From positions 7,378,001-7,442,000 of the forward strand of contig CP108521.1 of NCBI GenBank assembly GCA_035999765.1: a stretch of DNA of 64,000 bases, in the 5' to 3' direction. The position numbers and the translations under genes were made by a program. Of the stretch, positions 25,890-35,252 are shown piece after piece. Origin of the DNA: Streptomyces sp. NBC_01231 (GTDB lineage: Bacteria > Actinomycetota > Actinomycetes > Streptomycetales > Streptomycetaceae). Each line of letters starts with the position of its first letter. Within the stretch, counting starts at the first letter, position 1. Below the pieces are notes generated by a model. The model worked only from the letters and a program-made list of their open reading frames with translations, was not told the origin of the DNA and searched no databases.

Positions 25890-26759
25890 ATGAGCACGCG
25901 GATCGCCTTCCTCAAGGGGCACGGCACGGAGAACGACTTCGTGATCGTCCCGGACCCCGAGAACACCGTCGACCTGTCCCCGGCCGCTGTCGCCGCCCTG
26001 TGCGACCGCCGCGCGGGCATCGGCGGTGACGGTCTGCTGCACGTCGTGCGGTCCGCCGCACACCCCGAGGCGAAGGACATGGCGGCCGAGGCGGAGTGGT
26101 TCATGGACTACCGCAACGGCGACGGCTCGATCGCGGAGATGTGCGGCAACGGCGTGCGGGTCTTCGCGCGCTACCTCCAGCGCGCCGGATACGCCGGGGA
26201 GGGCGATCTCGCGATCGCCACGCGCGGAGGTGTGAAGACCGTGCACATGGCCAAGGAGGGCGATGTCACGGTAGGCATGGGCAAGGCGCTGCTCCCCGAA
26301 GGGGACGTCACGGTCAGCGTCGGCGAGCGCAACTGGCCCGCACGGAACGTGAACATGGGAAACCCGCACGCGGTCGCCTTCGTGGACGACCTCGCGCACG
26401 CGGGCAGCCTGTACGACCCACCGCCGTTCAGCCCGGCCGCCGCCTATCCGGACGGGGTCAACGTCGAGTTCGTGGTCGACCGCGGCCCAGGTCACGTGGC
26501 CCTGCGCGTGCACGAGCGGGGCGCCGGTGAGACCCGCTCGTGCGGCACGGGCGCCTGCGCGGTCGCCGTGGCCGCAGCCCGTAGGGACGGAGCCGACCCG
26601 GCCGTCACCGGCACCCCGGCGACGTACACCGTCGACGTGCCCGGCGGCACCCTGGTGATCACCGAGCGGGCCGACGGCGAGATCGAGATGACCGGCCCCG
26701 CCGTGATCGTCGCCGAAGGGGAGATCGACATGGAGTGGCTGGGAAGCGCGCTTCACTGA
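25890..26759 (+). CDS. dapF: Diaminopimelate epimerase
   Basis: A 289-residue cofactor-independent epimerase converting LL-DAP to meso-DAP for lysine synthesis. (Streptomyces walls use LL-DAP, so its main role is lysine.) The two catalytic cysteines are visible in GSIAEMCGNGVRVFARY (about residue 88) and GAGETRSCGTGACA (about residue 218). TACGAT lies 6 nt before the ATG, suggesting a leaderless mRNA; GAGGA directly abutting the ATG is too close for a normal Shine-Dalgarno sequence. Confidence 0.95.
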   Translation: MSTRIAFLKGHGTENDFVIVPDPENTVDLSPAAVAALCDRRAGIGGDGLLHVVRSAAHPEAKDMAAEAEWFMDYRNGDGSIAEMCGNGVRVFARYLQRAGYAGEGDLAIATRGGVKTVHMAKEGDVTVGMGKALLPEGDVTVSVGERNWPARNVNMGNPHAVAFVDDLAHAGSLYDPPPFSPAAAYPDGVNVEFVVDRGPGHVALRVHERGAGETRSCGTGACAVAVAAARRDGADPAVTGTPATYTVDVPGGTLVITERADGEIEMTGPAVIVAEGEIDMEWLGSALH

Positions 26760-26964
26760 CCGATTGAGGTCACAAGATGCGCAATCGTAAACCTATATAC
26801 CCTCGCTCGAATGGGTGATCCGTTTCACGCTCGCCGGGAGGAGGTCCGTCGGCCGTGATGGGCTCGGTAGCATCAAGCACCGGCCCGGACGGGGGACCGA
26901 TGCCATCCCCTGAGCCGCGTCAGCTCTGGGGCACCCGTCCGCCGGTCCACAGCCGGAGGTGCCC

Positions 26965-29250
26965 ATGAGTGCAGAGGCCACGAACCCTGCGACCCCGGGC
27001 CCGGTGGTGACATCGGGTCCGGCCACAGCGGATCCTGCCCTGACCACGGCGCCCCGCAGGAAGGCCCGGGCCCGGATCGACCTGCGCCGACTCGGCCGGG
27101 CCGCACTGCTCGGCCCCGCCGCCCGTGACCGGCTGCCGGATGCCATCGGCCATGTGGCCGAGGTGCATCGCGCCCATCATCCCGACGCCGACCTCGAACT
27201 CCTGCGCCGCGCCTACGTCCTGGCCGAGTCCTCGCACCGGGGCCAGATGCGCAAGAGCGGCGAGCCTTACATCACGCATCCGCTCGCGGTGACCCTGATC
27301 CTCGCCGAACTCGGCGCCGAGACCACCACCCTGACGGCGTCTCTGCTCCACGACACCGTCGAGGACACCGATGTGACGCTCGATCAGGTCCGCGAGCAGT
27401 TCGGCGAGGAGGTCCGCTTCCTCGTCGACGGCGTGACCAAGCTGGAGAAGGTCGACTACGGCGCCGCCGCCGAGCCCGAGACCTTCCGTAAGATGCTCGT
27501 CGCCACCGGCAACGACGTCCGCGTGATGTCGATCAAACTCGCGGACCGACTGCACAACATGCGCACCCTCGGTGTGATGCGTCCCGAGAAACAGGCCCGC
27601 ATCGCCAAGGTCACCCGAGACGTCCTCATCCCGCTCGCCGAACGGCTCGGTGTCCAGGCCCTCAAGACCGAACTCGAGGACCTGGTCTTCGCGATCCTGC
27701 ACCCCGAGGAGTACGCGCACACCCGGGAGCTGATCGTCGGCAACGCCTCCCGGGCGGACGACCCGCTCGCCGAGACGGCCGACGAGGTGCGGACGGTCCT
27801 GCGCGACGCAGGCATCCAGGCCGAAGTCCTCATCCGGCCACGGCACTTCGTCTCGGTGCACCGCGTGGCCCGCAAACGCGGCCGGCTGCGCGGTGCCGAC
27901 TTCGGCCGCCTGCTCGTGCTGGTGAACGAGGACGCCGACTGTTACGGCGTCCTGGGTGAACTGCACACCTGCCTGACCCCCGTGGTCTCGGAGTTCAAGG
28001 ACTTCATCGCCGTACCGAAGTTCAACCTGTACCAGTCACTGCACACCGCGGTGGCCCGCCCCCGGGACGGTGCGGACTCGTCCGGCAGCGCCCCGGGGGC
28101 CGGTCAGGTGGTCGAAGTCCTCATCCGTACCCACCAGATGCACAAGGTCGCCGAAGCCGGCGTCATCGCGCTCGGCAATCCCTACGCTCCTCCTTCGGAG
28201 GAGCAGACCGTCGCCGGAGACGGTGAGCGCGTCGACCCGACCCGGCCCGGCTGGCTCTCCCGCCTGCTCGACTGGCAGGAGGCCGCTTCCGACCCGGACA
28301 CCTTCTGGTCCACGCTCCGCGAGGACCTCGCCCAGGACCGCGAGATCACCGTCTTCCGCCCCGACGGCGGCACCCTGGGACTGCCCGACGGCGCGACCTG
28401 TGTGGACGCCGCGTACGCGCAGTACGGCGAGGACGCGCACGCGTGCATCGGCGCCCGCGTGAACGGCCGCCTGGCGACCCTGAGCACGGTCCTGCGCGAC
28501 GGTGACACCGTTCAGCTCCTCATGGGCCAGGACCCGGCCTCCGAGCCGTCCAGGGAGTGGCTGGAGCACGCCCACACGCCCGCCGCCCGGATCGCCATCC
28601 AGCGGTGGATCGCGACGCATCCGGTGCCCGCCGCGGCGCCGGGGGACAAGCACGCGTCGGCCGTCCAGGCCTCCGAGGCAGCCTTCAGGCCCGCCGCCGA
28701 CAACCTCGACCCCCGGAACGCCTCCCGGAACGCCCCTCGGACCACCGTCGAGCGCCTGGCCGCGCAGACTGACGAGCCGGACCCGACCGGCCGCCCCGCC
28801 GCGGACGCGGTCGTCGACCAGCCGGGCGCGAGCGTACGCCTCGCCGGTTGTTGTACGCCCGTACCACCCGACGAGGTGACCGCCTTCGCCGTGCGCGGGG
28901 GCGCGGTGACCGTCCACCGCGTGGAGTGCGCGGCTGTGGAGCGCATGAAGCTCGCGGGGCGCGCGGAGCTCGGCGTGCGCTGGGGGGACACCACCGAGTG
29001 CCGGGTCACCCTGTTCGCTGAATCGTTCGGCCGCCCGCATCTGCTCGCGGACCTCACCGAAGCGATGGCTTCGGAGGGCGCGGAGATCGTCTCGGCGACC
29101 GTCGAACCCCCGAGCCGCCAGCGCGTCCGCCACACCTACACCGTCCAGCTTCCGGATGCGGCCCACCTGCCGGCCCTGATGCGCGCCATGCGCAACGTGC
29201 CCGGCGTCTACGACGTGAGCCGGGCACAGCCCCAGGCGCTGGAGGACTGA
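26965..29250 (+). CDS. rshA: RelA/SpoT homologue (RshA-like) with intact hydrolase and divergent synthetase domain
   Basis: A 761-residue long-form Rsh. The HD hydrolase domain is intact (HRGQMRKSGEPYITHPLAV; LLHDTVEDTDV at about 127). The synthetase domain (about 270-370) has lost typical residues: GRxKH is IRPRH, and the RxKD/ExDD position reads EFKD (about 345). TGS (about 457-520), a zinc-finger-like CC segment (LAGCCTPVPPDEV) and an ACT domain (about 690-755) follow. ATG 26965 has GGAGG 5 nt upstream. It is the second, non-RelA Rsh of streptomycetes. From sequence it should hydrolyse (p)ppGpp; synthesis is doubtful. Confidence 0.88.
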   Translation: MSAEATNPATPGPVVTSGPATADPALTTAPRRKARARIDLRRLGRAALLGPAARDRLPDAIGHVAEVHRAHHPDADLELLRRAYVLAESSHRGQMRKSGEPYITHPLAVTLILAELGAETTTLTASLLHDTVEDTDVTLDQVREQFGEEVRFLVDGVTKLEKVDYGAAAEPETFRKMLVATGNDVRVMSIKLADRLHNMRTLGVMRPEKQARIAKVTRDVLIPLAERLGVQALKTELEDLVFAILHPEEYAHTRELIVGNASRADDPLAETADEVRTVLRDAGIQAEVLIRPRHFVSVHRVARKRGRLRGADFGRLLVLVNEDADCYGVLGELHTCLTPVVSEFKDFIAVPKFNLYQSLHTAVARPRDGADSSGSAPGAGQVVEVLIRTHQMHKVAEAGVIALGNPYAPPSEEQTVAGDGERVDPTRPGWLSRLLDWQEAASDPDTFWSTLREDLAQDREITVFRPDGGTLGLPDGATCVDAAYAQYGEDAHACIGARVNGRLATLSTVLRDGDTVQLLMGQDPASEPSREWLEHAHTPAARIAIQRWIATHPVPAAAPGDKHASAVQASEAAFRPAADNLDPRNASRNAPRTTVERLAAQTDEPDPTGRPAADAVVDQPGASVRLAGCCTPVPPDEVTAFAVRGGAVTVHRVECAAVERMKLAGRAELGVRWGDTTECRVTLFAESFGRPHLLADLTEAMASEGAEIVSATVEPPSRQRVRHTYTVQLPDAAHLPALMRAMRNVPGVYDVSRAQPQALED

Positions 29251-29298
29251 GGGCTGGAGGACTGAGGGCTGGAGGGCTGAGGGCTGGGGGGACTGAGT
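29239..29298 (+). repeat. 15-bp tandem repeats spanning the rshA stop
   Basis: Four 15-bp units of ctggaggactgaggg type occupy 29239-29253, 29254-29268, 29269-29283 and 29284-29298. The first two are identical and the later ones degenerate. The rshA stop codon lies in the first unit, and each later unit repeats the TGA. Confidence 0.85.
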
Positions 29299-29304
29299 CA
29301 CCCG

Positions 29305-29322
29305 CCCACCCGATCGGGTGGG
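29305..29322. terminator. 18-bp perfect palindrome after rshA
   Basis: CCCACCCGATCGGGTGGG reads the same on both strands, 55 nt after the rshA stop and 52 nt before the next gene. It could be a terminator stem (tight loop) or an operator for the peptidase gene. Confidence 0.45.
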
Positions 29323-29373
29323 GCGATCGCGCGCCGCCGCCGGAGGCCGCGCGCGCGCTGGTAGCGGTGGTGC

Positions 29374-30870
29374 ATGCTGCTCACCCCCCGCACCCCGGCT
29401 CCCCCGGCGCGCCGCAGGAGCCTCCGCCGCCTCAAGGCGGTGGCACTGCTCGCCGCCGCCGTCGGCCTCGTCGCCGCGAGTGCCCCCGCCGCCCCGCTCG
29501 GCGTCGGCGACCGCCTCTTCCCGTACCTCGGCAACCCCGGGTACGACGTGGCGTCGTACGACCTGTCCTTCGTCTATCCCGGCACCAACCGCGAGCCGCT
29601 CCAGGCGGTCACCACGATCGACGCGCGGACGACGACCTCACTGGACCGCGTGAACCTCGACTTCGCGCACGGCGAGGTCGACTCGGTCGACGTCGACGGA
29701 GAGCCCGCGACCTTCGCGAGCGTCGGCGAGGACCTGGTCGTCACGCCCGAGGAGCCGCGGCCGGAAGGGAGCTGGATGCGGATCACCGTCCGGCACACCA
29801 GCGACCCGGTGTCCGCCGCGGGCCGTGACGGCGGCTGGCTACGCACCGCGGACGGTCTCGCCATGGCCAACCAGGCCGATGCCGCCCACCTGGTGTTCCC
29901 GTGCAACGACCACCCTTCCGACAAGGCCATGTTCACCATCCGGGTCACCGCGCCGGAGGACTACACGGCGGTGGCCAACGGTCTGCCCACCGGCGTGCAA
30001 CGGGTTGGCCGGGCGACGACGTGGACCTACCGGACCCAGCACCCCATGGCCACCGAGCTCGCGCAGGTCTCCATCGGCCGTTCCACCGTGCTGCGCCGCA
30101 GCGGTCCGCACAACCTGCCGGTCCGTGACGTCGTGCCCACCAGGGACCGGGCCGCACTCGAACCGTGGCTGAAGAAGACCCCCGACCAGATCGCCTGGAT
30201 GGAGGGCGAGGTCGGGCCGTACCCCTTCGAGACGTACGGCCTGCTCATGGCCAAGGCCGCCACCGGTTTCGAGCTGGAGACGCAGACCCTCTCGCTCTTC
30301 GAGAGGGACCTGTTCACCGAAGACGGCTACCCCAAGTGGTACGTCGAGTCGATCATGGTGCACGAGCTGGCCCACCAGTGGTTCGGCAACAGTGTCAGCC
30401 CGCGCACCTGGTCCGACCTCTGGCTCAACGAGGGGCACGCGACCTGGTACGAGGCCCTGTACGCGGAGGAGAAGGCGGACCAGTCGATGGCGGCCCGTAT
30501 GAAGGAGGCCTACAGCGCCTCCGACCGCTGGCGCGCGGACGGCGGGCCCCCGGCGGCCCCCAAGGCTCCCGAGCCCGGCCAGAAGATCGGCATCTTCCGC
30601 CCGAACGTCTACGACGGTGCCGCACTCGTCCTGTACGCCCTGCGCCAGGAGATCGGCCAACCGGCCTTCGAACAGCTGGAACGCCTCTGGGTGAGCGGCC
30701 ACCAGGACGCCACGGCGACGACCGAGGACTTCGTGCGCCTAGCCTCCCAGATCTCCGGCCGAGACCTCGGCGCCTTCTTCGAGCCCTGGCTCCACGGCGA
30801 GACGACCCCGCCGATGCCCGGCCACCCGGACTGGAAGTCGGCCGCACCCCGGCGAGCGGGCACGGAATAA
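29374..30870 (+). CDS. Secreted M1-family metallopeptidase (short form)
   Basis: A 498-residue zinc aminopeptidase-type protein. A basic N-terminus and hydrophobic stretch (LKAVALLAAAVGLVAASAPA) form a signal peptide. The gluzincin motif HELAHQWFGN (about residue 329) and the third ligand in NEGHATWYE (about residue 351) are intact. It lacks the large C-terminal helical domain of ERAP/PepN-type M1 enzymes (usually 800-900 aa), like the short secreted actinobacterial forms. It stands alone between rshA and hflX. Peptide substrate unknown. Confidence 0.9.
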   Translation: MLLTPRTPAPPARRRSLRRLKAVALLAAAVGLVAASAPAAPLGVGDRLFPYLGNPGYDVASYDLSFVYPGTNREPLQAVTTIDARTTTSLDRVNLDFAHGEVDSVDVDGEPATFASVGEDLVVTPEEPRPEGSWMRITVRHTSDPVSAAGRDGGWLRTADGLAMANQADAAHLVFPCNDHPSDKAMFTIRVTAPEDYTAVANGLPTGVQRVGRATTWTYRTQHPMATELAQVSIGRSTVLRRSGPHNLPVRDVVPTRDRAALEPWLKKTPDQIAWMEGEVGPYPFETYGLLMAKAATGFELETQTLSLFERDLFTEDGYPKWYVESIMVHELAHQWFGNSVSPRTWSDLWLNEGHATWYEALYAEEKADQSMAARMKEAYSASDRWRADGGPPAAPKAPEPGQKIGIFRPNVYDGAALVLYALRQEIGQPAFEQLERLWVSGHQDATATTEDFVRLASQISGRDLGAFFEPWLHGETTPPMPGHPDWKSAAPRRAGTE

Positions 30871-31039
30871 GTCAGTGACGAGACGAGCCGTGCCGTGCGA
30901 CCATCGTCAGGTCGGCGCGGCACGGGGTACGGGAATCTCCCGGGGCACTCGTGCGTTGTGAGTGGTGACGCAGCAGCTCAGAAGCTCCGCTTCCGCTCCG
31001 CCGCCGTACTGTCGGAATCTCCATCGACGTAAGGACCCA

Positions 31040-32533
31040 ATGACCTCCTCTTCATCTTCTTCCCAGGACAACCAGCGCCTCGCGGATGCCTACCACGAAG
31101 GTCTTCGGGCCGATGCCCTGATGGAAGAGGACGTCGCCTGGAGCCACGAGACCGACGGAGAGCGGGACGGCGAGCAGTTCGACCGCTCCGAGCGCGCGGC
31201 ACTGCGCCGCGTCGCGGGCCTCTCCACCGAACTCGAGGACGTCACCGAGGTCGAGTACCGCCAGCTCCGCCTGGAGCGGGTCGTGCTCGTCGGCGTCTGG
31301 ACCTCGGGGACCGCGCAGGAGGCGGACAACTCCCTCGCGGAGCTCGCAGCCCTCGCGGAGACCGCGGGCGCGCTCGTGCTCGACGGCGTCATCCAGCGCC
31401 GCGACAAGCCCGACGCGGCCACCTACATCGGCTCCGGCAAGGCCGAGGAGCTACGCGACATCGTCCTCGAGACGGGCGCGGACACCGTCATCTGCGACGG
31501 TGAGCTCAGCCCGGGCCAGCTGATCCACCTCGAAGACGTCGTCAAGGTCAAGGTCATCGACCGTACGGCGCTGATCCTCGACATCTTCGCCCAGCACGCC
31601 AAGTCCCGAGAGGGCAAGGCGCAGGTAGCGCTCGCGCAGATGCAGTACATGCTGCCGAGGCTGCGAGGCTGGGGTCAGTCGCTGTCCCGTCAGATGGGCG
31701 GCGGCAAGGGCGGCGGCCTCGCCACCCGTGGCCCCGGTGAGACCAAGATCGAGACGGACCGGCGTCGGATCCGCGAGAAGATGGCGAAGATGCGCCGGGA
31801 GATCGCGGACATGAAGACCGGCCGCGAGATCAAGCGCCAGGAGCGCAAGCGTCACAAGGTGCCATCGGTCGCCATCGCCGGCTACACCAATGCCGGCAAG
31901 TCCTCCTTGCTCAACCGCCTCACGGGTGCGGGGGTGCTGGTCGAGAACGCCCTGTTCGCGACCCTCGACCCGACCGTGCGCCGGGCCGAGACCCCGAGCG
32001 GCCGGCTGTACACGCTGGCCGACACGGTCGGCTTTGTACGGCATCTGCCGCACCACTTGGTCGAGGCGTTCCGCTCCACCATGGAGGAGGTCGGCGAGTC
32101 CGACCTGATCCTGCACGTGGTGGACGGCTCGCACCCCGCCCCGGAGGAGCAGCTGGCCGCCGTGCGCGAGGTGATCAGGGACGTCGGCGCCACCGGCGTG
32201 CCCGAGATCGTGGTGATCAACAAGGCGGACGCGGCCGATCCGCTGACGCTTCAGCGACTGATGCGGATCGAGAAGCGTTCCATCGCGGTCTCGGCCCGTA
32301 CCGGCCGGGGCATCGACGAACTGCTCGCGCTGATCGACATCGAACTGCCGCGGCCGTCGGTCGAGATCGAGGCACTCGTGCCCTACACGCACGGCAAGCT
32401 GGTCGCCCGCGCGCACGACGAGGGCGAGGTGATCTCCGCGGAGCACACCCCGGAGGGCACTCTGCTCAAGGCGCGGGTGCACGAGGAACTGGCGGCGGAT
32501 CTCGCGCCGTATGTTCCGGCGCCGCTCGCCTGA
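31040..32533 (+). CDS. hflX: GTPase HflX
   Basis: A 497-residue ribosome-associated GTPase that splits or rescues stalled 70S ribosomes under stress. The N-terminal HflX domain includes DAATYIGSGKAEELR and the glycine-rich linker GGGKGGGLATRGPGETK. The G domain has G1 GYTNAGKSSLLN, G3 DTVGFVRHLPHHLVEAFRST and G4 NKAD. ATG 31040 has AAGGA 5 nt upstream; TACTGT at about 31009-31014 is a candidate -10. Confidence 0.95.
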   Translation: MTSSSSSSQDNQRLADAYHEGLRADALMEEDVAWSHETDGERDGEQFDRSERAALRRVAGLSTELEDVTEVEYRQLRLERVVLVGVWTSGTAQEADNSLAELAALAETAGALVLDGVIQRRDKPDAATYIGSGKAEELRDIVLETGADTVICDGELSPGQLIHLEDVVKVKVIDRTALILDIFAQHAKSREGKAQVALAQMQYMLPRLRGWGQSLSRQMGGGKGGGLATRGPGETKIETDRRRIREKMAKMRREIADMKTGREIKRQERKRHKVPSVAIAGYTNAGKSSLLNRLTGAGVLVENALFATLDPTVRRAETPSGRLYTLADTVGFVRHLPHHLVEAFRSTMEEVGESDLILHVVDGSHPAPEEQLAAVREVIRDVGATGVPEIVVINKADAADPLTLQRLMRIEKRSIAVSARTGRGIDELLALIDIELPRPSVEIEALVPYTHGKLVARAHDEGEVISAEHTPEGTLLKARVHEELAADLAPYVPAPLA

Positions 32534-32566
32534 CGGGCTTGACGGCGCAGTTCTCCGAAAGCTCGG

Positions 32567-32601
32567 AAGGCCCGCTCCTGCTTGTCGCAGGGGCGGGCCT
32601 T
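32567..32601. terminator. Bidirectional terminator between hflX and protease gene
   Basis: A 15-nt stem (32567-32581 with 32587-32601; one G-U-type mismatch) and loop TTGTC lie between the convergent hflX stop (32533) and the protease stop (32616). Both arms begin or end with A/T pairs (AAGG...CCTT), a good intrinsic-terminator shape for Streptomyces. Confidence 0.75.
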
Positions 32602-32615
32602 CTCGTGCCTACGCG

Positions 32616-33821
32616 TCACCGACCGCCGTATGTCTTGCTCATGTTCTCGTAGAGCGCCTTGGCCTCCGTGCCCAGCTGTGGGCCGGCCAGCCACGTGTTG
32701 TCCGTCGGGCCGATCGACGTGTTCGAGACCAGCTCGGTGGTGCCGTTCACCACCCGGAACCAACCGCCGCCGGACGAACCTCCGGTCATGGTGCAGCCGA
32801 TGCGGTACATCGTCGGCAGGCTCGGGCTGAGCGAGAGCCGACCGGGCCGGTCGAGGCACTTGAACATCTTCAGACCGTTGTACGGCGGCGCCGCCGGATA
32901 GCCCCAGGCACCCATCGAGGCCACCGAGGTCACAGACGGGGCGGAGAAGTCGACGTCCAACGCCGCCCCGACCGTCTCCTCCAGGGACTTGGACCCGGAC
33001 TCGGGCTTCACGTGCAGCACGGCATAGTCGTACGTGGCACCCGCGCCGCCGCTCTCCGAGCCGCCCTTGATCCACTCGTTCGAGGTGGAGGCCCAGTCCG
33101 CCCACCAGTTGCCGTAGGGCGCGATCTCCGAAGCCGCGGCGTTGCCCAGCTGTGCCTGGGACCTGCCGAGGTCGTTGTAAGCGGGCACGAACACGAGGTT
33201 GCGGTACCAGCCACCGCCGCCCCCGGCGTGCACGCAGTGGCCCGCCGTCCACACCAGGTTCGACTTGCCCGGGTGGTTCACGTCCTTCACGACCGTGCCG
33301 GAGCAGACCATCGGGCCCTCAGGAGAGTCGAAGAAGATCTTTCCTACCGGGGCCGCGTTCTCGTGGTACGGCGCCTTTTCCGCCTCCGCCTCCACAGGCT
33401 CGGGCTCCGGATCGCTGACGCCCTGCTCGGCTGTCGCGTCCTTTGTCGAGACGGTCTTGTCGGCCTCCTTCGCGGACTGCATCCGCTTGGGCTTCCACAG
33501 ACCATCGATCACCGGATTCACGAAGTCCTTGGCCTCGCTGAGCCACTTGTCCTTGTCCCAGTTCTTCCAGCCGCCGGCCGCCCAGTCGTCGACATCGACG
33601 CCGTGTTCCCTGAGCTTGTCGGCGATACCGGCCGGAATCCTGGCCTTGTCCTGGTCAGCCTGAGAGGTGGCTGCGCCGGGCTTGTTGCCCGCGGTGTCCT
33701 CACCCGAGCCCTCGCAGGCTGTCGAGGTCAGGGCCAGTGCGGTGACGAGTCCGGTGGCGGCGAGGAGAGTGCGGGTGCGACGCCCGCGCCGTCGCGCTGA
33801 AGGCGTGCGTGTGGAACCCAT
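32616..33821 (-). CDS. Secreted lipoprotein trypsin-like serine protease, copy 1
   Basis: A 401-residue predicted lipoprotein: basic N-terminus, hydrophobic core and lipobox LTSTAC|EGSG (Cys near residue 36). After a linker comes a conserved segment shared with the neighbouring copy (GGWKNWDKDKWLSEAKDFVN). A chymotrypsin-fold domain has the triad: His in VWTAGHCVHAG, Asp in TYDYAVLHVKP, Ser in TMTGGSSGGGW. The nearest relatives are V8/glutamyl-endopeptidase-like proteases. ATG 33821 follows a G-rich RBS. It is paralogous to, and 207 nt downstream of, the next gene. Substrate unknown. Confidence 0.86.
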   Translation of the reverse strand: MGSTRTPSARRRGRRTRTLLAATGLVTALALTSTACEGSGEDTAGNKPGAATSQADQDKARIPAGIADKLREHGVDVDDWAAGGWKNWDKDKWLSEAKDFVNPVIDGLWKPKRMQSAKEADKTVSTKDATAEQGVSDPEPEPVEAEAEKAPYHENAAPVGKIFFDSPEGPMVCSGTVVKDVNHPGKSNLVWTAGHCVHAGGGGGWYRNLVFVPAYNDLGRSQAQLGNAAASEIAPYGNWWADWASTSNEWIKGGSESGGAGATYDYAVLHVKPESGSKSLEETVGAALDVDFSAPSVTSVASMGAWGYPAAPPYNGLKMFKCLDRPGRLSLSPSLPTMYRIGCTMTGGSSGGGWFRVVNGTTELVSNTSIGPTDNTWLAGPQLGTEAKALYENMSKTYGGR

Positions 33822-34028
33822 GGTGCGGTGACCCCCGTGAGATGTGAATGCCATGTGCTGGCCATCCGGCAGGGGACCCTGTGGATCTCGCGCGCGGACG
33901 ACACCCCACTATGCCCGGGGAGTTGAGGGTGAACGGCGGTGAGGAGGTGAAGGTTTCCCGGGCCCCGCCGCCGTACGAAAACATGCCTCAGCAGGGTGGA
34001 TCGGCCGACGGGCCGGCCCACCCATAGG

Positions 34029-35252
34029 TCACCGGCCCGCGAACTTCTTGCTGACCGAGTCGTACACACCCTTGGCCACGTCACCCAGACGCGGACCGGC
34101 CAGCCAGCCGGCGGTCGCCGGGCCGATCGAGGTGTTGGAGACCAGCGCCGGTTTGCCGTCCGAGCCCGTCGCGACCCAGCCGCCGCCGGACGAACCGCCC
34201 GTCATGGTGCAGCCGATCCGGTACATCGTCGGGTCCGCCTTGTTGATCGACAGCCGTCCCGGCTTGTCCTGGCACTGGAACAGCGTCTCCCCGTCGAACG
34301 GCGGCGCCGCCGGATAACCCGTCGCCGTTACGCTGTTGACCTTGGTCACCGCCGGAGCTTCGAAGTCCACCGGAAGCGCCGAACCGACTGTCTCCTCCAG
34401 GGACTTGCCGTTGCTGCCCGCCTCCGGGGTCACATGAATGACCGCGAAGTCGTACGAAGCACCGTCACCGCCCGTAGCACCACCCTGCTCGATCCACTGG
34501 TCCGAGGTCTGCGCCCAGTCGCCCCACCAGACGCCGTACGGAGCGACCTCCTTCTGCGTGGCGTTCCGTTGTTCCTCGCCCGATTTGCCCCCGTCGTTGT
34601 ACGACGGCACGAACGCGATGTTGCGGTACCAGCCGCCGTTCTTGCCGGCGTGCACACAGTGGCCCGCCGTCCACACGGTGTTGGACTTGCCGGGATGCGC
34701 GGGGTCCTCCACGACCGTCGCCGAGCAGACCATCGTGCCCTCGGGGGAGTCGAAGAACACCTTGCCCGCCTCGGGCGCGTTGGCATGGTACGTAGGCGAT
34801 ACGGCCTTCGCGTCCACAGGCTCGGGAGTCGGGTCGGTCACGCCCTGGTCACCGGAGAGGTCGCTGTCGTCGACGGCGTTGTCCGGGTCATCGGCGCCCC
34901 GCATCCGGTCCGGGTTCCACAGCCCTTTGATGATCGGGTTGATGTACTCGTCGGCCTCACGCAGCCAGTCGTCCTTGTCCCAATTCTTCCAGGCGCCGTT
35001 CTTCCACTTGTCGATGTCTATCCCGTGCTCTTTGAGCTTGTCCCTGATGTTGTCCGGGATCGTGATCTTGCCGTCACCCTCGGACGCCGCGGAGGCAGTG
35101 GCGCCGCCGCCCGCTTCGGCATCTCCCGAGTCGCAGGCGGTGGCGGTGAGCGCGAGCGCCGACGCGAGCGCGACCGCAGCCAGCACGGGGGAGGTGTTGC
35201 GGCGCGCGTACCTTCCCCGACGAGCGGTGAACGACGGCCTTGTGGATCGCAT
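34029..35252 (-). CDS. Secreted lipoprotein trypsin-like serine protease, copy 2
   Basis: A 407-residue paralogue of the preceding protease with the same layout. The lipobox is LTATAC|DSGD (Cys near residue 40), then IPDNIRDKLKEHGIDIDKWK and the shared KNWDKDDWLREADEYINP block, then the protease domain. His is in VWTAGHCVHAG, Asp in SYDFAVIHV and Ser in TMTGGSSGGGW. The start has GGGGGAAG about 8 nt upstream. The two copies are tandem and same-strand, most simply the result of gene duplication; identity is high in the catalytic domain and low in the linkers. Confidence 0.86.
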   Translation of the reverse strand: MRSTRPSFTARRGRYARRNTSPVLAAVALASALALTATACDSGDAEAGGGATASAASEGDGKITIPDNIRDKLKEHGIDIDKWKNGAWKNWDKDDWLREADEYINPIIKGLWNPDRMRGADDPDNAVDDSDLSGDQGVTDPTPEPVDAKAVSPTYHANAPEAGKVFFDSPEGTMVCSATVVEDPAHPGKSNTVWTAGHCVHAGKNGGWYRNIAFVPSYNDGGKSGEEQRNATQKEVAPYGVWWGDWAQTSDQWIEQGGATGGDGASYDFAVIHVTPEAGSNGKSLEETVGSALPVDFEAPAVTKVNSVTATGYPAAPPFDGETLFQCQDKPGRLSINKADPTMYRIGCTMTGGSSGGGWVATGSDGKPALVSNTSIGPATAGWLAGPRLGDVAKGVYDSVSKKFAGR

